Source: Mesotaenium endlicherianum (taxonomy: Eukaryota; Streptophyta; Zygnematophyceae; Zygnematales; Mesotaeniaceae). Taken from it: a stretch of 29,454 nt of DNA. The stretch is from the NCBI GenBank assembly GCA_009602735.1, contig WELA01007661.1, positions 97,456-126,909 on the forward strand, given 5' to 3'. The notes under the pieces were generated by a model, which was given only the letters and a program-made list of their open reading frames with translations, was not told where the DNA came from and searched no databases. Positions 1 through 8,677 of the stretch are shown piece by piece (positions within the stretch are counted from its first letter, which is position 1; every line of letters begins with the position of its first letter). A program made the translations under genes and the position numbers.

Positions 1-636
1 CCCCCGCCTCCTCTCCTCCTGCAAGCCACCTTCGTCCCCCCCCCTTCTTGCAGAATTTGTTCACTTCTTCCTTCCTGCCCGCAGCTGCATGCGTGTGTTA
101 CATACATACGTCGTGTACCTCGCCGTCTGTTTGAGGTTGTCACATCATCATGCCAACGATGCAGCGTGCGACCCCTAAAGCACCACAGGAAGAGCCCAGG
201 CCAACCTGACCACGGGGCTAAGAGAGGGCATCCTTCTCCTCCTTTACTGCAGTTTCCCTGCTGTCCGCGGTGCCGGCCAAACCTGCGCTGCGCAACGTGC
301 GAGTAGTAATGGTTGTGGCGTATCCTTGTTCCTCTTCTACTGCTCCTGTGCTGATGTTGCTGGTCTGGCAGGGGCAGCACCTGCAGCGAGCCACAGCCTC
401 TCGTCTCTCTCGTCTTGCTCCCGCCTGAGCGCGTGGTCGGTTGTGCGGGGCCATACATGCGTGCACACTTACAGGTGCGTACGTGCATGCGTGCGGGCGT
501 GTATATTTGCGTGCGTGCGTGCATGTGTGTGTGTACGTGCGTGTGTGCGTGTATGCACGTTCATATGTGCGCGCGGGCGTATGCGTGTGTGCGGGCGGCT
601 GGGCGGGGCTGGGCGCGCGGGCGCGCGGGCGGGCAG
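1..636 (+). other. Partial intron of the Acinus-like gene (upstream of first exon in window)
   Basis: No exon of the RRM N-terminal half could be found here, so the preceding exon is probably off-window. The left part has C-runs. Positions about 459-630 are alternating TG/CG/CA purine-pyrimidine sequence that becomes G/C-only just before the acceptor CAG at 634-636. Open frames across it give only low-complexity Cys/Arg/Val/His strings, typical of reading through a microsatellite. Confidence 0.6.
459..600. repeat. Imperfect TG/CG microsatellite, Z-DNA-prone
   Basis: Long run of alternating purine-pyrimidine steps (tg, cg, ca, ta) with few breaks, inside the intron just upstream of the Acinus exon at 637. 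It is read as intronic because every frame through it is compositionally degenerate. Confidence 0.8.
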
Positions 637-2561
637 TATGAGACGGTGGAGCAGGCAGCCGCGACGCGGCACGCACTCTACAACCTCAAGTGGCCCGAGC
701 GCGACGGGAAGCTGCTGCTGCCGCAGTTCGTCGACCCCCAGGAGGTGCTCGCCAAGACGGCTGCTGCTGCGACACCTGGCGCAAAGCCGGGGGCCGGGAC
801 GGCGGGCGGCGAAGCGGCCGCGGCAAAGTCTGGCGAGGCTGGAAAAACGGCCGCGGCAGCAACACCTGGATCGGGCGGCGCTATCGCCCGCTCCGGCTCT
901 GAGAAAGGTATGGGCTGCATTTCTCTTTTACAACGGTCGTGCAAGCGTGCATAACTCTTGCTGGTGAGGATTGAGCGTCTAATTTCACACGCTTTGCATG
1001 CTTAGTCGGAGGTGCCGCCCTTGGGACGAGTGCTGGCTTTTGCTCCGCATGCTTACGTCTGATTTGGTGGCACAGCCTCACCCACCCTCCAAACACACAT
1101 ACACACACACACATACACACACACACATCCATGCACCAGCTCTTTTTCTCTCCCTCTCTCCCTCTCTCCCTCTCCCTCTCCCTCTCTCTCGCTCTCTCCC
1201 TCTCACACACACAGAGACACGCATGCACGCACACACTCACTCTCTTTCTCTCACACACACGTACGCACACGATTGCAGAAGTATATTGGTCACATTGTCT
1301 GTGAAATCCGTGGACGAAAATGGACCACTAGAAATCCTGGTGGGGGCAGGAGGGGGGGTTCTAAGAGCTGGTCCTCCACAATCACAAAGGAAGCTCTCAA
1401 ATATAAGCTTGAAAACAACCTTCTTGTGCTTTTCCCCTTCCGACTGCTTCTTACAGAGGCGGCTGCGGGGAGAGAGGAGGTAGCAGCATCTGTCGGCACC
1501 GCTGCTTCGGCCAAGCGCCCCCCCCCTCCTGGTCAGCGCACCTCCCACCCTCCCTCCTTCCCTCCCTCTGTCTGCATCTCTCTCAGAAGTCTTGCCCTTA
1601 CTCGTTTATCCTCACTGCTCGTGTGTGCTGCTCGGCTCCCCAGTCAGGCCTGGGGTTGAGCTCTCAATGGGGTGAAGGGGATAGGCAGAAGAGGGGCAGG
1701 GGAGAAGAAAAGAGGGGAACGAAGAAGAGAGGGCGGCAGGATCTGCTGTTTGACGAGGGCCATGCTGTCCCGATCTCCACGGGGTGCAGCAATGTACCAG
1801 ACTGTGTGCCACACTGTAATGCAGTGGCCCGTGTCTTGCACAGTACGTACCTTGGAGTGTACTTGCCGTACCGTAAAGTGGGACTTTGTTGCTATGCTTG
1901 GATGTTTGCACACCAGTCAGTCTGCACGGGTGTGCTGTCCAATGCACAGGAGTGCAGCTTATGGTCTTCATCTGAAGCCACGTGGATGCCGAGTCGGCAT
2001 CACAAACTCTCAAACTGGAAACTTTTCAAAAGTACGTGACTGGAAGGATCTTCAAGGTTGTGTGGGGCTTATATTTGAGGTCCAAAAATTGGAGCTGGAA
2101 TTTGCTTGAAGCCGATACCTCACGCAGGCTCTGGGGTAGAGCTGGCTGTCTTCGCTCCTCGTACGGCGCATTCTTACGGTGCCCTGTGTGGATGTTCGCA
2201 CACTGTCTTAACCCAAAAAGCATTTCTGAGTGCTTGGTGCTTCAAGCAGAGCTAGTGGCCATTGTCTTGATGTTGGACGAGAAGGCCTCTTCGGTATGCT
2301 CATGTTTCTTGCTGTCCCCCCCTTCCCCGTCGATTCCCTCCTCTCTGTTAAGATGAGTCGCTAAAGCCTTGCTCTTTTTGTGACCTCGATATCATTTTTG
2401 CGTGTGCAGATAGTGAGCCCTCGGTCACTTTGGACGACCTTTTCCGCAAGACCAAGGCGAAGCCGCCGATCTACTTCTTGCCGCTCTCTGAAGAGCAGAT
2501 CAAGCTAAAGAAGAAAGGTGTCAAGAACAATGGAGCCGCACCTCTGAAGGCGCGTGCATAG
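637..2561 (+). CDS. ACIN1: Acinus-like protein, C-terminal part (5' partial; exons 637-907, 1457-1531, 2410-2561)
   Basis: Acinus is a nuclear RNA-binding protein of the ASAP/exon-junction complex; its C-terminal RSB motif binds RNPS1 and SAP18. The first exon gives the second half of the RRM-like domain (YETVEQAAATRHALYNLKWP, then KLLLPQFVDPQEV), followed by an Ala/Gly/Lys linker. The last exon gives the diagnostic RSB motif TLDDLFRKTKAKPPIYFLPL, then SEEQ and a short Lys-rich tail ending at TAG 2559-2561. The junctions are phase 1: G907 joins AT at 2410. A 75-nt middle exon (1457-1531) keeps the frame and adds an Ala/Glu stretch ending in PPPP, matching the Pro-rich linker usual before the RSB. 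The 165 residues in the window are only the C-terminus; SAP and most of the RRM lie upstream. PLSEEQ resembles plant rather than animal Acinus. Identity is strong; the middle exon is less certain. Confidence 0.88.
908..1456 (+). other. Acinus intron with AC and CT microsatellites
   Basis: Donor GTATGG follows G907. The acceptor TTCTTACAG ends at 1456 after a good pyrimidine tract (about 1424-1453). Inside are CA repeats (about 1093-1128), a CT/TCCC tract (1139-1203) and further CA repeats (1203-1270). Confidence 0.65.
1457..1531 (+). other. Candidate symmetric (phase 1-1) 75-nt linker exon of the Acinus gene
   Basis: Bounded by TTACAG at 1451-1456 and G|GTCAGC at 1531/1532. It is exactly 25 codons, so it can be included or skipped without changing the RSB frame. 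It encodes an Ala/Glu-rich stretch ending in KRPPPPG. The evidence is splice signals, phase and composition only. Confidence 0.6.
1532..2409 (+). other. Last Acinus intron
   Basis: Donor GTCAGC, acceptor GTGTGCAG at 2402-2409. It holds a C/T-rich stretch (1545-1580), a G/A-rich stretch (1672-1740) and a 17-nt near-perfect palindrome GATGCCGAGTCGGCATC at 1985-2001. The short phrase GGATGTTTGCACAC (about 1900) recurs as GGATGTTCGCACAC (about 2191). No further exon was recognised. Confidence 0.6.
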
Positions 2562-3221
2562 ACTGTTACCTTTGCTCTGTAATTGTGCGCAACGTGAGAC
2601 ATTGGACGGCTCACAATAGTCCTGCTTTTAGAAGTAGAGAAATCTTGCATCGCCAAGTGTTGGAGTAGTAGTGACTATATGTCCGGGGAGGGGGTCTTTA
2701 TGAAGAACCAAAGGGCTAAAAGCTCGTTGAGGACTAAATTTTGGAGTTTGTTGTTTGAAGCTCTCGTCCACGAGTCAATCTGGGCAACTTTGCGATGCCG
2801 AGTCTCGACCATGATGTAGTACTGATAAATAAAGTGTGGACCAATCTTGCATACTCTAAGATTCTTACATCAAAGAGCTCACTGCATGCTTATTCTGCAT
2901 GTTGGATGAAGCAAGGTATGCTTGCACAAGTATCACTTGGACCAATAACCCATACGGGAAAGATTGTGTCCATAAGTTATGGAGCGTGCATCAGCCCGGT
3001 CTTTTAGTGTGAAATTGTTCATTATGAGCCACCATCCTATCTATCATAATCACCTTCCCAGTCAGGGAGGTTAAGTCACTCACACTATTGTGGCATACAT
3101 TCCCTCGTATAGCTTGCACCTAACCATAGTAAGGAGAATGCAAAGTTTAGATTGTTTGGGAGGAAAGCTTAGGAAACTAAAATGAGTCTTTTTCATTTAG
3201 TCACATGCAAACTTTCAAAAT
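2562..3221 (+). other. 3' flank of the Acinus gene: probable 3' UTR, then intergenic DNA
   Basis: After the stop at 2561 there is no convincing coding sequence. TGTAA occurs at 2578-2582 and AATAAA at 2828-2833; either could serve as a polyadenylation signal, and the sequence alone does not decide. Confidence 0.4.
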
Positions 3222-5287
3222 TTAGAATTCAAATTGAATCCTCGTGGAATAGATTACAGAATGGACACAAGAATAGTCGAATTTATATGGTGATTTCATC
3301 GTAAGAAATAAAGAGTGTCTACTTGCTGCCATTACTAGCCAGAAAACAAGCTGACACCCGATTTGAGCTTTCCATTTACACACAAAAGGCAGGTGAATAA
3401 GTGCATCACGATTCTCTCTCGCCAAAGAAGACTGGTCGCCTGTGTTTTTTACGTCTACCGAGCAAACAATTTCGTCGTGAAAATTAACCGGATCTTTCCC
3501 AGCGGTTTCAAGAAGTTTAATGTAGACGTGCCATTGTCTTGACAAGTCGAAGCAGGTATTCCAAACGTGATCCGGACCAGTCCCAAACGCGATACAATTT
3601 CGCGACGGTTGAAATTCACGCACCAGAGGTTTCGCCCTTCCCTGTGTCATCAGATAGGGTGAGCTATAGGGCATGTGATTCCTGCGATGGGGAAAAGTGC
3701 GGGAAAAAGCACCGTAGCTGACCGTGGCAAAGCCAATCGCCATTCTCTTTCGCGATCGAAACTGCGTTCTCGTGCTGTTCCATTTCTAGGAACGTCGCCA
3801 AACGAGTGCTCCATTTTCTGAAACGATACAATCCGCCTCAAAACGCCTATTCGGGAAACGCCGTGGCCGATACGCGCGTCAAAAAGTTCTTGAAGTCTAC
3901 CAGAGTCATCGTTTCACTTTATTCCACTTGTGCCCGATTCTCGATCTTCCCCCTCACCCACTCCATCCACTCTTTTCCGTTTTCCGACGATTCGTCCGGC
4001 AACAAGCGGGCGGTCAAACCACCCTTCAGGCTTGCCCGACACGTGAAAATAGTTAAGGCTTGCTATTGCGGGAGGACAATGTTTCGATCAAAGCCGCTGC
4101 ATAAACTCCAACACCTAACGCCAGTTCTTCCGTATTGAGCACTAAATACCTCTACCACACCTACGAGGGGACGAACTCGCCCCATTTCAATACCTTTATG
4201 ATCATTTTTCTTTGTATCTTTAAGAAAGCGGCTTAGTTACCAAGGACTTTGATCCCCTTGGTCTTACTGTCCTCATGCAATATCCTAATATTCCTTATGT
4301 TTTTACTTCACCAAATTCCATGAGGGTTTACCCCCCCATAATCATACCTAGCGGTTGTACGTGATGACGTCGACAAGGCCAACAGATTCAATGTTGGTTA
4401 CCAAGAATCTAACAATTTGAATATCATTCCAACTTAAGTATCCTATTAAACTTCTGATATGTATGATGCTAACACTCATGTTGATATGTATGGCGCTAGT
4501 ATGTTTGGTAGGTTGTGTTCAATATGACGCCCCTCACGTAACGCATATGAGGGGACATTTAATAAGGGCCCTTGCTCGTGTGAGCTCTGGCCCATACGTG
4601 CATTTAAAGTTGTGTGCACGTGCAACTTGAATCAACGCAAAAGCCTTCAATTGTGATAACGCTTTTTCTCCGCGGCCCGCCCTTTCGCGACCCGCAATAA
4701 GTAGGCCTTCGCCATAAACTATTCCTCTTCTTCTCTTAAACAATGCGCCCTTGGGGCTTTTTGTGAGCGGCCATGGGCGAGGAGAAGCGAGGCAAAGTCA
4801 CCTGGGCCGCTAGGTAGCTCGTGATGGGGGCGTGGGAGAGGGCGCTCTCGCTCCTTAGATGGGTTGTGAGTTGCAAATGCTGAAGGCGCATGTTGGTGGA
4901 CAACCATGGCCGCTTGTTGTGGCAGGCGCCCATGGGCGCCCGGCTGCTTGTTATGTGGATTTGAAAGAGAGAGAAGGTAGGAAGGGGAGGGAAAGGGCAT
5001 GGTGGAGAAAGAAAGGAGGGAGGGAGGGAGAGATGGAGGGAGGGGAGGAGGTGGTTGCATCGATTTCCAACGTCGACAACTATCGTGCTGTTTCGACACC
5101 TTTTATTTTGTCACGATCCTTTGGAGGCCTTTGTGAGGGGAAAATTGTTGGTTTCCTTGAAGTTCAATATCGATCGAGTATGTGTAGTAGGTACTCCTAA
5201 TCATATTGGATCAATGTTCGTGTATTTGTGAGGGGGCCGATAATTCCCCTCTCACAAGACCTCTCCAAACGATATCGACAAGCTAGT
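3222..5287. other. Intergenic stretch with unassigned open frames and a polypurine tract
   Basis: The longest open frame is 173 codons on the minus strand (3743 to 3222); a 110-codon frame lies on the plus strand (3806-4138). Neither shows a motif I recognise, and both may be chance or decayed sequence. A GA-rich polypurine tract runs from about 4964 to 5055. An inverted repeat of the type TTGTGAGGGGG / CCCCTCTCACAA lies at about 5226-5259, directly beside the left LTR of element A. No gene can be supported. Confidence 0.4.
4964..5055 (+). repeat. Polypurine GA/GGGA tract
   Basis: Nearly uninterrupted purines on the plus strand (gagagaagg, ggagggaaaggg, gggagggagggag). It is a low-complexity repeat; overlapping frames give only Arg/Glu/Lys/Gly strings. 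Confidence 0.8.
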
Positions 5288-6023
5288 TGAAATCAATCGA
5301 CTTACCAATAGGCGATTAACAATGAATCAAAGATCTTTATATCAGCAAGTAATCTTTAGGGTATTTTCAATTAACTGATTTAACAGCAAAAGACAATACA
5401 CTAGCAGCAGACAATACCCACAAGTCAAATGCAAGTAAACGAGCATCAATCATGCAATCAGTAAACTCATACATAAGCAAGCTTTGAAGACAGTTCGCAT
5501 CAATGGCTTCTCGCCTTGGATTCAGATATCTCTCAGTAAGCGGTACAAGAGAGTTGGCCTCGTTTCCGAATGCCAAACTCGAGAGCAATCCTAGCATATG
5601 TACATGCAAAGAGTTTACTGTTCAACGGCAAGTGCGATGGCACCGCCTACCCGGGAGTTGACCTCGTCGGTAAGACCTCGGCTAACCAAATTCACAGCCA
5701 TCTCCCATCATCCCAAATCGCAATCCACCTTAAGGGTGTCATCTGGCCATTCATCTAGCACACTACACTTAAATGCATAACTAGGCAGTTCGCTGCTACC
5801 GAGTACGACAGTCAGCTGACTGTCAAAGAATGTGTCAGGAAGCTGACCTAAGTCAGCAAGCTGACCTGAGTTGACTTCAGCCTGCTGCTCCCGGCTGAGT
5901 CATTAAACTGAAGATTTTATAAGGTTCAACAGACTCAATATTAACTAAAGTTCAGCAGGTTGAACTTATTTAACTATTATATTTAAATGAATATTATATT
6001 TACCAATATACTAATTCATTACA
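5288..6023 (-). repeat. 3' LTR of element A (left copy, full length)
   Basis: Starts TG (5288) and ends CA (6023) on the plus strand. The first 480 bp align with 14760-15237 with scattered substitutions and a 4-nt indel (near 5643). The remaining U3 part (5771-6023) has no partner in the right copy. The end is set by the adjoining polypurine tract at 6025-6036. A TATAAAG on the minus strand at about 5342-5336 lies some 50 nt from the LTR end. Confidence 0.85.
5841..5876 (-). promoter_or_regulatory. Two 18-bp AGCTGACCT repeats in U3 of element A
   Basis: AGCTGACCTAAGTCAGCA is followed directly by AGCTGACCTGAGTTGACT. A GTCAGCTGAC palindrome lies about 30 bp away (about 5812-5821). Position in U3 makes an enhancer-like role possible, but this is inference. 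Confidence 0.4.
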
Positions 6024-6024
6024 A

Positions 6025-6036
6025 TCCCTCCAACTT
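6025..6036 (-). other. Polypurine tract of element A
   Basis: Minus strand reads AAGTTGGAGGGA, then one T, then the TG of the 3' LTR. Position and composition fit the plus-strand primer of reverse transcription. Confidence 0.75.
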
Positions 6037-7706
6037 AAATTGTTGTCAACTCGACAACACCTGTTAACTCTTTGACTGCAACAAAGTAATTCACACAAAA
6101 GCTGGCTGATTCTAAACAAAGACAACAGCAAACTAAGTACCAGGGGCTCTATCGTCTGGGGAGCGGGACCTGGACCTAGACCTTCTTCTCCTATCTGGTA
6201 GTCTCCTGAAGCCTGGGGACTCAATCCAATGTGAACCGAGAGGAGAACGTAGCAACTGGGCAGCCTCCTCTTACACAGTCTGCAAGTTGATGGAGACAGA
6301 CCTCTCCTGTGCAGCTCTCAAACTGACAGGAACTTACACTGGCATGCCAGAAGGGTGCTGCATGACATGGGCTAAGGGCACATGCCCTCTATGAGAGGGA
6401 GATGCTGGCTGCCCTCTGGCTACCTCCTTGGCAGCCCTCTTGTCTGCCCTGTCTGCCTGAGTCTCACCTCTTGGGGTAAAACTCCGCCTCCTAAAACTCC
6501 CCAGCCACTGAAGCTCTGGATCACCTGGTGGGCTGGTATCCCCAAGCTGCTGCAGGGCTGCCAGTGCCAAGAACCGCCCAGTCTTCTGCATAGTGGAGGA
6601 CGCAGCAGGGGTCTCTGCCTCAGCAGGGCTAGACTCCTCTCCTGCGCCTTCCTCCTCTTCGTCCCTCCTATTCTTCCGAGATTTCTGGAGTCTCTCTGGT
6701 CATCTCCTCCAGCCATTCCCGAGAAAAAGAGTATCCTACTGACCTACCCCTTTTGGGTGTTGGCGGGGGTTGTTGGGTCCTGACCGCATACAGGTATTTC
6801 TCCCCCTGCTTACTAACCCATTTGGCATAAGCATGCTTCCCCTTAGAGAAAGAATCTCTAGCCCTGGTCCTATCCTCCTGTGTCTCCTGACTCATGTAGT
6901 CCCTGACTCTATCCAGTCTTGGGTCCCATGCTGCAATGTGATGTGGCAGCACTATTTTCCCCTGCAAGTCTGCCAAGAAATCGTCTTCCTCAGCTCTGTC
7001 ATTTAGCTGGTCCCTCGTGTTGACAGTCATCCAGCGCCAGTCGGTGGGCTGCAGGAAGAAAGCAGGGTCTGTCCTCTTTAAAGTACAAGGGTATCAGTAT
7101 CCCGAGAAATCCAGCTGGTTGGTCTCCCTTGTTAAGAACTCCTAGCTTCTTCTCTCCACCTCGTTATACATGGACTTGAATCGATTGTAGTGGCATCCTT
7201 GAAGCTGTCTGGGTCCATGGGGATCAATCTGATGGCCCTGTCTATGCCCCAGATCCCAGGTATTGGCACAGCTTCAGATTCGTTCATCTGGGCCAGTGCC
7301 TTGGCCTCCCGGACCGTATATTCTACCATCCTGGCATAGTCATGGTACAGTAGGAGCCTGTGCTGACCTCTATGTACTTGTCAAAGTTTGGGGATATCAT
7401 CCCCTCCCGTTGCAGTATGTCCTTTTGTGACTCACTTCGGCTTCTCTGGGCGTAATTGAAGGCTTCCTCCAAAAGATCAAAGTCCTTGCCCATTACCGTG
7501 TAGCAATAACTTTTGTTTTTCTTCTGTTCCTCCTCGGCTTGCTGCTTCCGCCTCTTTTCAGCTTGCCTATCTTCTTCCGCCTTCTTGGCTTCCTCTGCAG
7601 CTTTTTTGTCAGGCTCTTCCTGCCTCAGCCTGGCTTGTTCTTCCTCATCCTTCTTTTTGTGAACCTCACGCTGCAGTCGGAGTCGCTTTGATTCCCGCGA
7701 TGAGAT

Positions 7707-7845
7707 TGTAACGATCCGCCGCGTGGCCGGATGCGGCGCGTGCGATACGTCGCGGTTGCGACTGGACGTGTCGGTTTGAATTGTGTAAGTACAATTGGCA
7801 CGCGATCTAAGTACCTCGAGTTACCTTTTCGTTCGTATCGCTACA
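7707..7845 (+). repeat. Left LTR of the TRIM
   Basis: 139 bp, TG...CA. Partner at 8043-8185. Differences are a few substitutions and a 4-nt indel near ACACGTCGCGG. Confidence 0.92.
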
Positions 7846-7846
7846 T

Positions 7847-7858
7847 TGGTATTGGAGC
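7847..7858 (+). other. Primer-binding site of the TRIM (tRNA-iMet type)
   Basis: TGGTATTGGAGC, close to the common plant initiator-Met PBS TGGTATCAGAGC, starting one nucleotide after the left LTR. Confidence 0.8.
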
Positions 7859-7890
7859 GCGAACGTACGCAACCGTGTCCAGGAGACGAG

Positions 7891-7901
7891 GGTTCAAATC
7901 C
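7891..7901 (+). promoter_or_regulatory. B-box-like sequence in the TRIM interior
   Basis: GGTTCAAATCC fits the Pol III B-box consensus GGTTCRANTCC. No matching A box was found at tRNA-like distance, so a functional Pol III promoter is not established. Confidence 0.35.
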
Positions 7902-8042
7902 CGCGGGGTGCGAAACTCGTCGATGGTTCGATCGTATGGCGATCTTTGGATTGTACAAAGAAAAGACACTATCCCGAAACAACGTCCCTCACGTTGCTGG
8001 GGCCTGAGTGCCCGGGACGTGCATACTTGTAGGTGGACGGAG

Positions 8043-8185
8043 TGTAACGATCTGCCGCGTGGCCGGATGCGACGCGTGCGACAGACACGTCGCGGGTGCG
8101 ACCGGAAGTGTCGGTTTGAATTGTATAAGTACAATTGGCGCGCGATCAAAGTACCTCAAGTTACCTTTTTGTTCGTATCGCTACA
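8043..8185 (+). repeat. Right LTR of the TRIM
   Basis: 143 bp, TGTAACGATC to TCGCTACA, followed at once by the TSD copy GAGAT (8186-8190). Confidence 0.92.
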
Positions 8186-8287
8186 GAGATGAAGGACAAT
8201 TCGATGTCGCCGTGCAATTCCTTGTACTCCTCCTGTGCCTCGTCCGCTCTTCTTTTCCTCTTGAGTTCAGACTCTTGGGTGACCATC

Positions 8288-8396
8288 CTGCTCAAACATA
8301 ACACAATGGAGTTAGTGAAGTCGTGATATCATGCACAATCATTGAGTGCTTTGACAGGGAAGAACGTAGTGGTGAGGGTTACAAGGTATGCAATAC
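8288..8396 (-). other. Candidate small intron before the third ORF of element A
   Basis: On the minus strand TCATCAG|GTATTG at 8397/8396 could be a donor. TTTGAGCAG|GATGG at 8288/8287 is a good acceptor, with the ATG of the third ORF one base further on. The leader upstream (about 8450-8410) is CT-rich. Splicing either locally or from a distant 5'-LTR donor would place this ATG first on a subgenomic mRNA. Only the motifs support this. Confidence 0.35.
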
Positions 8397-8514
8397 CTGA
8401 TGAAAGTAAGCAGAAAGTGGGAGTGTGCTTGAGAGAGAGGTGAGTGTGAGCGCAGTTGAGTGTGAAGAATGGATACGTAAAGACAATCGGCTGGTTCCCG
8501 AGATGTTATCCCAC

Positions 8515-8606
8515 TCCCTCCAACTTAATTTTAAGGTGGGTTGCCTGTCCCAACTGTCACTTACTGTCACAAACTGTCACTTTCGAGCATATTTTCCCTC
8601 CAACGT
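8515..8606 (-). other. Two internal copies of the polypurine-tract 12-mer, with CTGTCAC repeats between
   Basis: The complement of AAGTTGGAGGGA occurs exactly at 8515-8526 and with one change (ACGTTGGAGGGA) at 8595-8606. Between them CTGTCAC recurs at 8554, 8564 and 8574 with an exact 10-bp period. The segment lies between the chromodomain stop and the third ORF. Confidence 0.7.
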
Positions 8607-8677
8607 AAATGGAGACGGGACCTCCTGTCACCTTCCCATGTCAAATGAAATGACAGTTAGGGAGGTGTCCCATCCTG

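Larger units (their letters stand above)
7702..8190 (+). mobile_element. TRIM (miniature LTR retrotransposon), with flanking TSD GAGAT
   Basis: The body is 7707-8185. Two near-identical terminal repeats, 7707-7845 and 8043-8185, each begin TGTAACGATC and end TCGCTACA. Between them are only 197 bp. The 5-bp duplication GAGAT lies at 7702-7706 and 8186-8190. A PBS (TGGTATTGGAGC, 7847-7858) follows the left repeat by one base, and a purine-rich AGGTGGACGGAG (8031-8042) precedes the right one, so the element reads on the plus strand. It has no coding capacity and would have depended on another element's proteins. It interrupts the third ORF of element A. Confidence 0.93.
6133..8286 (-). pseudogene. 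Third ORF of element A: coiled-coil protein with an Arg/Ser-rich tail, function unknown
   Basis: On the element's coding strand between the chromodomain and the 3' LTR. The ATG at 8286-8284 starts a basic/acidic segment (ELKRKRR, then DEAQEEYKEL). After the TRIM (7707-8185) a strongly charged coiled coil follows (7701 to about 7500; KKAAEEAKKAEEDRQAEKRR), then a mixed globular-looking region (7500-6670) with WDPRLDRVRDYMS and KHAYAKWVSKQGEKYLYAV, an acidic DEEEEGAGEE stretch, and a tail RRRRSRSRSRSPDD ending at TAG 6133-6135. The undisturbed length would be roughly 550 codons. It is broken by the TRIM, at least three frame changes (near 7380, 7140-7330 and 6690) and stops including 7086, 6334 and 6258. 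I see no signal peptide or membrane segment, so it is not a typical env. The SR tail suggests binding to RNA or splicing factors; that is inference. I do not recognise the family. Confidence 0.7.

Noticed and set aside
455..640. CRISPR-like array from repeated TGCGTG units
   Set aside because: Units are dinucleotide-type repeats without spacers; the genome is eukaryotic.
415..954. 179-codon plus-strand frame as one continuous exon
   Set aside because: Residues before about 637 come from the TG/CG microsatellite; only the part from YETVEQ onward matches Acinus, so the frame is exon plus readthrough of an intron.
881..1270. Minus-strand 129-codon frame rich in Cys/Val/Arg/Glu
   Set aside because: Reads AC and CT microsatellites in antisense; no domain, and overlaps the Acinus exon.
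3222..3743. 173-codon minus-strand frame as a gene
   Set aside because: No recognisable motif and no splice or start context; kept only as part of the unassigned stretch.
5288..5767. First reading of element A LTR as a 480-bp unit
   Set aside because: No polypurine tract or TSD fits that end; the PPT at 6025-6036 shows the left LTR runs to 6023 and the right copy is truncated.
7731..8192. 153-codon plus-strand frame
   Set aside because: Lies across the TRIM and its repeats; the doubled phrases come from the two LTR copies.
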